A stretch of 64,000 bases of DNA. Source: Symbiodinium sp. CCMP2592. Its lineage: Eukaryota; Sar; Dinophyceae; Suessiales; Symbiodiniaceae. The notes beneath the pieces are model-generated. The model saw only the letters and a list, made by a program, of their open reading frames with translations. It had not been told where the DNA came from and did no database searches. The position numbers and the translations under genes were made by a program. The DNA lies in NCBI GenBank assembly GCA_905221615.1, contig CAJNDT010000002.1:2625361-2689360 (forward strand). Reading direction: 5' to 3'. This document shows, piece after piece, positions 23,650 to 32,653 of the stretch (the stretch's first letter is position 1; the number at the start of each line of letters is the position of its first letter).

Positions 23650-25659
23650 TTACACCTGCGGGACTGCGACAATGGCAGCATTGCCCGAAATGCTGTAAGG
23701 GCATGTGGCCCGGATCAGTCGGGTTTGCACGAGGCCACAATCGTCGGAGACTTCATACATACAGCCATGGACATGTGTCCAGAAGGTAATGTGCGACCAT
23801 ACAACTTTCTCGCACATTACATGATAAGCCACTTTGCCTACGGCAGTGACCCCATCCAGATCCATCAAGGCCAAGTCGCCGACAGCCACGGTGAAGTTTC
23901 CTCCATGCACTGCCTGCCTGGCTGTGAAGACTTCACCCTGGACCCGGATCGTGTTGTGTATCTCTGTTTGCAATCTGGCAGGAGCTGGTCTCACAGGGTC
24001 GACCAAGCGAACTCCTTGGCCTGGGAGGTATACACACTCTGCCAGACTTTCCATGTGACCATGGAGTACATCTTGTAGGATGCTCCTCTCAAAGGTTCTG
24101 CTTGTATCCAAAATTTCATTCGAAATTTTTTTGATGATTTCATGTTTTCTTTCGTGCACAAAGCAGCTGAGGAGGACCTGATGCTTGGCCAGTTGCAGCG
24201 CCAAATGGCCTGCCAAGTGACACTTTGGCACCCACCACTCATCTCCATACCGACTTTTCGCCAGATCGAGATGCCTTTTGATGAGCTGCTGCAACTGCAG
24301 GGGGGTAAATGCTGAAGGTTTGGCATTGATCGCTTGCAAAGCATCAATCACCTTGCACAAAGCCAACCAAACCTCGCAAGAGTCCCGGATATCTCTGCTG
24401 CAATTTGGCAGCACAAAGACTAGCACATAGAGTCGCAGCAGCTGCATAAAGTTCAGAGCCTCGCTGGCTCCACACTTCAAGGTTTCGCTTGGCTTTCGCT
24501 TCTGCAAGATATCCTTTGCAGCAGCACCTCGCAAACGAGAAGGCCAGGTAAAACCATTTGCGAAGCGATCAATGTCATTGTGCTTCCAGCCATGGTTGTG
24601 AAGCTCTCCAAGAAAAAACCCCGTCAGAACATTGAAGATGCCATTGACCAAATAGATATGGAAGTAATCGAACATCACACACTCGATGACCGGAGGCCCG
24701 TATGCTGCATGTGCCAGCAATCCATCCTCTTTGAAATTGAACCCCATTGCTGTTTGGAGTTGCAGGAATCTGTCTTTGTTGAGGACCGTCTCTTGCCTTC
24801 GCAAGAAGTCCATGGTGTCTCGTATAGACTCGGGTGTGTGCATCCGAAAGCAACTCATGTCGGTTTCCAGGCCGGACACCATATTGCCCCGACTCCTTTC
24901 AGCAATGCTGCTTTTGTGGTCCACGGCGTTTTGGCATTGAACACAGAATATGAGCCCACTGGCTCCTTTATTGAAAAGGGTAGCCTTAATTGCAGCTTCG
25001 TCGGATATGATGATCTTCAAGTCGGCAAAGAGCATACGTGCTTGTCCAGGGCACTGCAACACAAGACCTTTTCTGAAGTCAGGTCTCTCAAAGAACAAGG
25101 CTGCTAGCTGCCTGAAGAGCACAGTCATGCCGCCGAGATCTGCGACCAGAGAGCTGCGAATGGCACAGAGAGTGAACCAGCAATTTTCGCAACCCATTGC
25201 ATGCTGTCCCAAAGGGAGCAGGCTCCAATATACAGCCTGGACCTTTCTCCGGTTGGAGTGCTTGAGTTGGTTGCCCGGAGCCAGCTCGTCGGAATACCAC
25301 ACCAATCCCCATGGTTGAAGAATGCTGGGGGGTGTGGCATCCATGGCCCTCTCCAGGAACTCGCCAAATGGTCGACATCGCTCTGTCGCCCAGGCAAGCA
25401 TTGCAGCTGGGTTCAAGACAGGAAATTCAAACTCCACACCAGTTTCGGCAACACACTTGAAGTCGCATAGGATCTCGCCATAAGCAGTTTGGTAGCTCCG
25501 AGTCTTCTCATCCCGGGCCCGCTTCAGTGTTCGGCGACTCGTCCCAGATGGCAACTCGGGCAGCTCTTTGAGTTCCTGCAAGACCTGACTGAGACCTCGC
25601 TGGGATACATATGATTTCCTTCCCAAGCAGGAGAGCGAGGAGCTCCCGGCGGAAGCCAT
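23650..25659 (-). CDS. Transposase-like protein of DTE-1 (DDE-type candidate)
   Basis: A 669-residue single-exon frame starting at an ATG in CCCATGG. I recall this family as very abundant in dinoflagellates. In order it shows: YSDELAPGNQLKHSNRRK at about 121-138 (first acidic candidate); ISDEAAIKATLFNKGASG then CVQC (about 217-240, acidic residue plus C-x2-C); FDYFHIYLVNG at about 328-338 (D-x2-H); WWVPKCHLAGHLALQL at about 475-490; and an acidic/basic stretch FVHERKHEIIKK at about 500-511. This succession matches DDE transposases with a zinc-knuckle insertion (CMC/Plavaka-like). The protein at 42968-45398 keeps the same order. It is the last gene of the - strand cluster and ends only 241 bp from the element's left tip. 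The frame is intact, so the copy could be active. Which acidic residues are catalytic is inference. Confidence 0.7.
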   Translation of the reverse strand: MASAGSSSLSCLGRKSYVSQRGLSQVLQELKELPELPSGTSRRTLKRARDEKTRSYQTAYGEILCDFKCVAETGVEFEFPVLNPAAMLAWATERCRPFGEFLERAMDATPPSILQPWGLVWYSDELAPGNQLKHSNRRKVQAVYWSLLPLGQHAMGCENCWFTLCAIRSSLVADLGGMTVLFRQLAALFFERPDFRKGLVLQCPGQARMLFADLKIIISDEAAIKATLFNKGASGLIFCVQCQNAVDHKSSIAERSRGNMVSGLETDMSCFRMHTPESIRDTMDFLRRQETVLNKDRFLQLQTAMGFNFKEDGLLAHAAYGPPVIECVMFDYFHIYLVNGIFNVLTGFFLGELHNHGWKHNDIDRFANGFTWPSRLRGAAAKDILQKRKPSETLKCGASEALNFMQLLRLYVLVFVLPNCSRDIRDSCEVWLALCKVIDALQAINAKPSAFTPLQLQQLIKRHLDLAKSRYGDEWWVPKCHLAGHLALQLAKHQVLLSCFVHERKHEIIKKISNEILDTSRTFERSILQDVLHGHMESLAECVYLPGQGVRLVDPVRPAPARLQTEIHNTIRVQGEVFTARQAVHGGNFTVAVGDLALMDLDGVTAVGKVAYHVMCEKVVWSHITFWTHVHGCMYEVSDDCGLVQTRLIRATCPYSISGNAAIVAVPQV

Positions 25660-25699
25660 GGGGTCTGCTGGCGAGCTCTTGGCCCTGCCGAGCGACCCA

Positions 25700-26450
25700 C
25701 TACTTTGACTGCAGATTCATACATATATATATATGTATATCTGTATAAAAGGTATACTATATATAGGAAAAGTGGATGGGAGCATGCAGGCACTGTGTAC
25801 GTACCTTATATATCTATATATATATATATATATATACAGAGATATGTTTTGTTTACATGTATATATGCATGCTCTTTGTTCCTGCAGGTTTCCAAGCATA
25901 TTGCTGCAACGGTGCAACCCCACTGCGAGCAGTCCGGGAAACTCCAGTGCAAGGCCAAGACAACCTTTAACCATAAACCCGAAACTAAATATTTGATATA
26001 TATATATATATGTATACACAGAAACCCGAAAGCTATAGATATATAGCATCCGAGTATTGATTTGTACACATATATATACATGTATATACAGTTATATATA
26101 TAGTATATACCACACCAAACCTAACCTAACACCAAACGTGATCCTGAGACACATCTTAATAAATCGCAAAGCCATATATAATATATACATGTACAACTCG
26201 AAAGCTTCAACATAGCTCTCGAAGAAGGGTCCACATTCGCACCCTCCTAAAAGGACACCCCTGTATAATATATGTGTGTGTATATATATATATATCAATA
26301 TATATTCAACCCATATATATATATATATATATAAAGTATATATAGGCTCCTATATATATATATATACATCCCATATGTAAAGTATATCTATATATATATA
26401 TGTATATAACACATATATAATATGCCACGAAACAAAAACCCGGATCGTGC
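25700..26450. repeat. (TA)n-rich spacer between DTE-1 genes
   Basis: A spacer with many short TATATA and TGTATATA tracts (near 25727, 25820, 26000, 26280, 26320, 26390). It separates the transposase-like gene from its - strand neighbour. No frame of interest was found; 26450-26761 also holds no clear gene. Confidence 0.7.
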
Positions 26451-26761
26451 AGGCATCCTGCACCACCGCTTTTGACACCTGCCAGGATCGCTTCGGTCTT
26501 TCCCTCCGTGGCAAGCGATGCTCCCAACATTATACCTCCCGAGGTACAATGCCTTTAATGTACACACAGCCTTTGTGAAAGATGAATAATAAGGTGCATG
26601 CTTCGTGGAGGCTCGCGAACAAAACTTTGCTGATGCTGGAAGACACCAAAACACGTCAACATGCATATAGACTTAAGATGTATACACTCTGCCTGTAGCC
26701 TCCAAACTCTCACCCTATATAGGACTCCAGCTGTGCATGCTTTCAGCAGCTGTTGATGCAA

Positions 26762-28192
26762 TCACGGGCCAAAGCACGACGGTGTGCAGCCGGGCTTTTC
26801 CCGGCACTTGGCACACCCATTGGGTCGCAGCTTGATGCGAGCCGACAAAGTCATGCATCGGACCTCTTCTCGAGTGAACTTCTGCAAAGCCTTCTGGACC
26901 TTCTTCGGCTGCGACTTCGCCTTCGCCTTGCAAGCAGCCTTGGCCTTCGCCTTGGGCTGCGACTTTGCTTTGGGCTGGGACTTCATGGCCGTGCACTTGG
27001 CCTTCGCCTTAGCCTTGGCCTTGGCTTTACCCTTGGCCTTGGCTGCAGCCTTGGGCTTCTTATTTGCCTTGTGCTTCGCCTCGTTTTCCTTGGCCTCGGC
27101 CTCGACGGTGCTGTCGAACCCTTTGTTGTCGCCCTTCCAAGCTTGAAGCATTTCATCTGCATGTTGTGCAGCACTGACAGGATCCTTGCTGGCCAGCACT
27201 CCCTGTTGCTCGGCCTGCTTTGTTCCGCTGCCCTGTGCCGGTTCATTGGTAACTGTAGGAAGCTGCAAGGCCTGCTGTTGAGCAGGCGAGGAGGCCATCG
27301 TCCCAGACGAGGCGGCAGCAGCTGGGTCGCCGAAGATTTTCAACCCAGGCAATCCATCGTTCTTCTTCGCCAATTGCTGCTGCTGGTTGAACATGTTAGC
27401 TGCCATGCTGCCCCAGAACTGCATCATACCCTGCATGGTGTGGGGCATGTGCATTGCCGGGCCTGCTGCTGGACCACCCAGCACCATGGCAGTGTTGCTC
27501 TTGTGGAAAGAGAGGCTTTTGTTACTGCCACGAAGAGCATCACGGGCCAGCACCATTGTTCCAGGCAGCTCACCTCCCAAGGCATCTGCGAAGCGATCTC
27601 GGGTGTGTGGTGGAAGATCCTCAGGCCGAGTGTACTTGGCGACGAACTCGCCACAGGAAGCATCTTTGAGCATGGTCTTCACCTTCTTCTTGAGGCACAC
27701 GACAGCCGAATGGAACTCGTCGGGGCTCTGCAAGCCAGTATTGTTGCAACTCTGCAGGGTCTTGATGATGTGTCCCACAGACTGTTCTGATGGCCAGAAC
27801 ATCTCCAGTCGAGCCATTATCTGAGCAGTGTGAGTCAGCCTCATGACGAGAGTGTCGTCGCTGGACAAAACTCTCCGGTCCTCGGCGCCCAAGAAACCCC
27901 AGAAGTTGAGAATTTCCTGGTTCTTCTTCTTGGCCTTGGCATTTGCTGGAGTGCTGCCTGCCAAGGTCTGGGAGACGGCTGCACCCAGGGCCTGCTTCTG
28001 CTCGTGTGACCAAAGGCCCTGCTGCACCAAGCTGCAGATCTCTGCACCCTCCTCGACTGTGATGTGGCTTTGACGAATCGTTCTGATGGAGACCTCGCTC
28101 TGAGCAGCCAAGAGAGAAGTCCATTGATCTCCCATGATGGGCTGCTGGGTCTGGAGGAGCTGGTTCAGCTGTCGAAGGAAAGCAGCTGCCAT
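26762..28192 (-). CDS. DTE-1 accessory protein, Gln/Ala-rich with KAKAK tail and cysteine knuckle
   Basis: 476 residues from ATG 28192, in GCCATGG. Upstream codons stay open to 28369, but this start has the better context and opens MAAAFLRQLNQLLQ. The N-terminal third is helical (SLVQQGLWSHEQKQALGAAV). A middle region has FWGFLGAEDRRVLSS. Gln/Met-rich low complexity follows. A long basic tract of repeated KAKAKAK and SQPKAK blocks covers about residues 370-440. The end is a cysteine cluster of spacing C-x2-C-x4-C-x3-C (CAKCREKPGCTPSC). The basic tract and knuckle suggest nucleic-acid binding in the nucleus. No catalytic domain is recognised. I recall similar proteins accompanying dinoflagellate repeats, unverified. 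It lies 1.1 kb upstream of the transposase-like gene in the same orientation. Confidence 0.65.
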   Translation of the reverse strand: MAAAFLRQLNQLLQTQQPIMGDQWTSLLAAQSEVSIRTIRQSHITVEEGAEICSLVQQGLWSHEQKQALGAAVSQTLAGSTPANAKAKKKNQEILNFWGFLGAEDRRVLSSDDTLVMRLTHTAQIMARLEMFWPSEQSVGHIIKTLQSCNNTGLQSPDEFHSAVVCLKKKVKTMLKDASCGEFVAKYTRPEDLPPHTRDRFADALGGELPGTMVLARDALRGSNKSLSFHKSNTAMVLGGPAAGPAMHMPHTMQGMMQFWGSMAANMFNQQQQLAKKNDGLPGLKIFGDPAAAASSGTMASSPAQQQALQLPTVTNEPAQGSGTKQAEQQGVLASKDPVSAAQHADEMLQAWKGDNKGFDSTVEAEAKENEAKHKANKKPKAAAKAKGKAKAKAKAKAKCTAMKSQPKAKSQPKAKAKAACKAKAKSQPKKVQKALQKFTREEVRCMTLSARIKLRPNGCAKCREKPGCTPSCFGP

Positions 28193-28489
28193 GGCACGGC
28201 CGGATATAGCACAGATGCTCTGCACAAAGCGAGCTGCTGTAGCCGTGCTTGCGAACACCTGTCTATAGAGCAGCAGCGGGCAGCAGGCAGATGATGGAGT
28301 GCATGTGCTTTGCAACACACAAGCATGCAGCCTGCCACTGGAGACGTCTTTCACATTGCATGCAGTCACAGACCGGAAGACTTCTTCACCAAAGGGGTCT
28401 CGGTTTCGCAGGCAGGGCTCTGAGCTCGCCAGCAGAACCCGTAGACACCCTCAAGAGCACAGCCATGTTACTACAGTATACCGACACCT

Positions 28490-28770
28490 GCAGGCATGCA
28501 AGTGTGTAATATATGTGTATGTAAGTTCAGAGATTCAGTCCATTTCATATACACATAAATATATATACACATATATGTATGTATATATATATATGTGTAT
28601 ATAAGAATATATGAACGATATGTTTTGGTATCTGTATATGTATATATATATATATATATATACATATCGTGTATATATACATATATATATATATGTATGT
28701 GTGTGTGGGGTAGATACACATCTCACATGTAATAGGTATATATGCAGAGTGTGTAAAACTGTGTATGTAT
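28490..28770. repeat. (TA)n/(TATG)n-rich spacer upstream of the accessory gene
   Basis: Alternating TA and TATGTA runs with no coding frame. A pyrimidine and (CA)n tract follows at 28820-28970. Confidence 0.75.
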
Positions 28771-29242
28771 ATGTACTTCAGTGAAATCCATGCAGCCACT
28801 TTGCTATGTAGCAGTCTCTTCCTTCACAGCCAACCCCCCCTCCCTCCAACCCCCTTGTACCTTCCCTCGCTCACTCGTTCTCTGTCTCTGTCTCTGTCTC
28901 CCTCTCTCCCTCTCCTCGTTTGTTGCTCTTTGTCGCAGACACAACACACACACACACACACACACACATGTTGCCATGGGGGTCTGTGTGCCTCATGGGC
29001 CTGACCAAACGGTGGAGACTCGGAGGATGGGCGGTTTTTCTTCAAACTGGCCCATATGGTCTGTGGTCGTGAAACAGACACAGGCCCCGGTAGCCCAAAG
29101 CCTCGGCTGTACAGGGGGATATAGCCCCCTCGCCGATTCGTCTTCTGCAGCCCAAAGCTATTTCTTACCTATATAGTTTCCCTACTTATTGCCTAGAGAG
29201 GCCAGAGGACAGGGAACCACGAGGGCACTGGGAAAGCAACCC

Positions 29243-29427
29243 TTTATGCATGCATAAGGGGCCTGACCCCAAAAACCCGAAACCTTTATGTATGCATAAA
29301 GGTTTGTGCCCTTGGCCCTGCCGAGGTTTATGCATGCATAAGCCCCGCCCTAGGAAACTGAACCCAGCCATATGCATGCATAAAGTTCCGGTCTATTTTG
29401 CTTAAGGGGCTTTATGCATGCATAAAC
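29243..29427. promoter_or_regulatory. Five TTATGCATGCATAA palindromes phased at exactly 42 bp
   Basis: Near-identical palindromes with the core TATGCATGCATA are centred at 29250.5, 29292.5, 29334.5, 29376.5 and 29418.5. The second has one mismatch (TTTATGTATGCATAAA). The 26-30 bp between them are not conserved, so this is not a simple minisatellite. A 42-bp period is four turns of B-DNA and would put all five sites on one face. They lie upstream of the accessory gene starting at 28192 and just downstream of the gene at 29497-31340. A binding array (regulator, transposase or replication protein) is inferred. Confidence 0.75.
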
Positions 29428-29496
29428 CCCGGCCATCGGGACTGGTAGCCCTGACCCTCTGTGCCCGAAGCGGCGAGCCGGAAAATGCCCCCAATT

Positions 29497-31340
29497 TCAG
29501 GTCCTTCGCTGCTCACAGCATGCAGGACCTTGGGATCCAAGCAAGCAGGCCAGGCCGTATATAGAGCAACACAGGCGGTCTGAGCTTCCAACTATTAGCG
29601 GCTCCCCTGGTCTCCAGGCCACAAACCAGGGGTGCCAGGCAGGAACCATGGGATCCTGCCAGGCATTATAAGTTTCAACACCATCAGGACAGAAAGGCTC
29701 CTCGGTCACAGCACAGGCCTCAACGGACTCGCTGGGCTTGCAGGTTTATCGTCTCGGCCATGACCCCCATGGTGTGGAGGGAGGCCCGCAAGTCCTGCAT
29801 GTCGGGGCTCGCGGTGTCTTCAGCTTTGCTGTTCTCGTGGATTGGCAAGCAGCAAGGGTCCTCCATGTGGCTTCTCGATTCCTCGAGTGCCCCTTGGGCC
29901 TTTGTGGCCCGGACACCTTGGCCACCACGTGTCCGGGCCCTCTTTCTCCCCATGCCCGCCGCCCACTCCTGCAACGGGGCCAGCAGCAAGCAGAGGCAAA
30001 CCTGAAGCACCATCACAAAGACCAAGGCAAGCCTGGCCGTGCTCGTCGATGAAAGCGACCTGCCCAAGAAGACTGCATCAGTATAGAGACAAGTGCAGTC
30101 GTGCATGCCAGACCCAAAGAAAAAGCCTTGGGCTTCACGTAGTGCCCTTTGCCCTTCGAGTCCGGCATCAGATCTCCTCAATCCAGACAACAAACACTTG
30201 CAAAGAAGCCTGGCTCCAGACAACCACAAGAAGTCCTTCGTCCCAGTTCGCGGGCAAAGCCTGCCACAGATGCAGCATGCATTATATACACAGTGAACAG
30301 CTATATGCTTGCTGTCCTTGGTCTTTGGCACGGGGTCCATGTACCTCTTCGGAGGCGGCTCCTGCAATCAAACAAGAAGTACATTATATCGCCTTACGAA
30401 GAAATTCCGCCTTCGGCTCCGCTGGGCGCTGCTTCTTGCTGTTCGCCGGCTTCAGCACAACTGGCGAGCAGGCACACTAGATATGTACGATGGAGCAGCA
30501 TGCAAAAGCAGTTGCAATGACATGTCGGGCATGCTGGGCTCGGCCGGTGGATCCTCGACGTCCACCTCCACGGTGTCCGAATCCTCGTGGCCTGCATGCT
30601 GCAACTACATGGATATATACATATGGACTCCTTGAGCTTCAAATACCCGGCCTGCCAGGCATATCACAGAAGCTTTAAAGTCTCCCACATCGTCGTTCCA
30701 GTAGAGCCACCCGCCTTAGGCGACAACGGTTTTCTTCTACCCAAATTAAGAAAACACCTAGGACCAGGGCTGGCAGGCACGTTCATGGCCTGCACGTCTG
30801 GGTGCTTGAAGTACATGTCACCTGCACGAGTGCACGAGCCAATTCACTTGATTCCATGCAGACACTATATATAACTGCAGCCTCCAACAGACAGGATCTT
30901 CCACCCCATCTTGGCCGACCAGGAAATCGTGGTGCCTGCAAAACAATTGCAACCAAATGAAAGGCTATATATCCATATCACTTGCATGGGGGCACCGGCC
31001 TTCATCATTCTTGTATTTCCCCCTCCCGGACTTCGAGAAGTCCGTGTGGAGCTGCAGCCGCTCCACCACATCGGCCTGTTATTTTTGGGGCGGTGGCATG
31101 TGTGTGCATGTGGTTGTACAGGGGCCCCACCTCCACAGCGGAGGGAAGGCTTCGCGACAAGAAGCTAAAGGACATCATCACTCCCAAAAACCACGGCAGC
31201 TTCACAAGCCAAAAGAGCTGAAAAAGCAAGCATGGCGCAGACGTGGCACCCACTGCAACAAGGGCAAATGTGCATGCAGAAACACGACACCAATGTTCAG
31301 AGAGCTTCGGTCGATGTCGTCTGTCCAAAGACAGCATCGG
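29497..31340 (-). CDS. DTE-1 split gene of unknown function
   Basis: Not recognised. Several exon-like frames on the - strand, in different phases, suggest a gene with short exons. In order of transcription: around 31090-30985 (DVVERLQLHTDFSKSGRGKY); 30945-30885 (HHDFLVGQDGVEDPVCW); 30815-30780 (DMYFKHPDVQAMNV); 30585-30500 (HEDSDTVEVDVEDPPAEPSM); 30440-30385 (LKPANSKKQRPAEPKAEFL); 30360-30300 (EPPPKRYMDPVPKTKDSK); 30045-29985 (VAFIDEHGQACLGLCDGAS); 29980-29760 (SRSHMEDPCCLPIHE); and 29720-29560 (DGVETYNAWQDPMVPAWHP). The frame changes between the last two at about 29740, a short intron or a lesion. The product would be moderately charged with several Pro/Lys stretches. Exon borders and the true start are unknown. 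Confidence 0.4.
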
Positions 31341-31505
31341 GCAATCAAAGTGTGGAGCCGTTGTGAGTTTGCATCATTGACAGTAATATATACATATGTA
31401 TATATATATATATATTTTTTTTTCACGGTGTGTTGATACATACTATACATCAAGTATACACATTGCATGGATGCACGGAAGATACATGCGAGACTGCATG
31501 CAGAA

Positions 31506-32204
31506 TCACTTCTTGGCCTTGGCCGGGGAGCCAACGATGCCCTTCGGGGCCGGGTTCTTGGCCGGGGAGCCATTCAGGATGCTCTTCAGGGCCGTGCTCT
31601 TAGCTTTTGCCTTGGCCTTGCCCTTGGCTTTCGCCGCTGGAACCTTGGCCTCCTTGTCGGAATCCTCGCTGGCATCGGTCTTGTCCCGGGAGCTGTGCCT
31701 TCTTTTCTTCCGATCGACAGGCATTTGTTGATTCGCCTGCTCCATGAGCCAATTGAAATTTTCGGAGAGCATCTCCACGAAGATGCTCCCGGTAGACAGG
31801 CCCTCGCTGAGGATCGACAGCTGAAAGCCATCGATCGTAATGTCGACGATCGCCGGCAACAGGTGCACGTGCTTGGCCAAAGCCTTCACCTTATCCTTCT
31901 TGCTTTTCTTCTTCTTGGGCTCGTCGTCGGCTTCATCGTCCCTCAGGGCCTCTTCCAGCAGCTTGTCGCAAGCAGCCTGCCTCTTCTCGATCAAATCGTC
32001 AAAGAGCTTTATGTTCAGCGACCCCGATGATTCCCCTTGGCCGGACCGCAAGTCCAGTCGTTTGCCTGTGATCATTTTCACAAGCTGCGGGGACCATTTC
32101 GAGACAGCACAGAAGACCCGGTCGTCGACACTCTTTTGGGTTGGCATCCAGCTTCGGTCACCCAGCACGACAACCTGTTTCGTCACAATCTCGAAGCAAG
32201 CCAT
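31506..32204 (-). CDS. DTE-1 accessory protein with SPAK/KAK basic tail
   Basis: 232 residues from ATG 32204, the first start with a sensible N-terminus (MACFEIVTKQVVVLGDRSW); the frame is open further upstream to 32570. The N-terminal half is mixed alpha/beta. A basic patch DDEPKKKKSKKDK is at about residues 108-120. The C-terminus holds AAKAKGKAKAKAK and spaced SPAK motifs, like histone H1 or dinoflagellate histone-like tails. Not recognised as an enzyme; chromatin or DNA binding is inferred from the tail. It lies 450 bp downstream of the neighbouring gene, same strand. Confidence 0.6.
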   Translation of the reverse strand: MACFEIVTKQVVVLGDRSWMPTQKSVDDRVFCAVSKWSPQLVKMITGKRLDLRSGQGESSGSLNIKLFDDLIEKRQAACDKLLEEALRDDEADDEPKKKKSKKDKVKALAKHVHLLPAIVDITIDGFQLSILSEGLSTGSIFVEMLSENFNWLMEQANQQMPVDRKKRRHSSRDKTDASEDSDKEAKVPAAKAKGKAKAKAKSTALKSILNGSPAKNPAPKGIVGSPAKAKK

Positions 32205-32653
32205 GATGATGCGATGCACGGGGGAAATGGTTTGATGCGAGGCTGGAGCTGTTTTCTGCCGGCGAGCACACATGCCCTGCCTAGGCGAAAACAACACATC
32301 CATGCAAGCAGCAACTTCAACAATGCACCTGCACTTCATCACGGGCGATGCATCCTGCACTTGCATACAGAAGCATAAAGCTGCACTGCATTTCCATCCG
32401 CAAAGCACAAGCTCGCACACCTGAGGGATCCTCGCACCATGCAGCTGCACAGAACACTCTATGAATGGTCGCTCTATAAAAACCATGCCCCTCGGATGCT
32501 TGCAACCTGCAACAATTGTACATATCCTTCTCCGCAATGCATTAGAAACAGACCTCACATATACATACAATGGAATCTTTCAGATACTGCAAGCTCAAGC
32601 AATGGCTGCTGCTGGTATAGCAGCACACTGGACTGCATACGGATGCCGAAACA

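Noticed and set aside
26753-27790. 345-codon Leu-rich + strand frame
   Set aside because: It is the antisense of the KAKAK-rich - strand gene; its Leu/Ala bias mirrors Lys/Ala codons.
28824-29081. Small frames around the (CA)n and pyrimidine tract
   Set aside because: Low-complexity DNA; no conserved-looking peptide.
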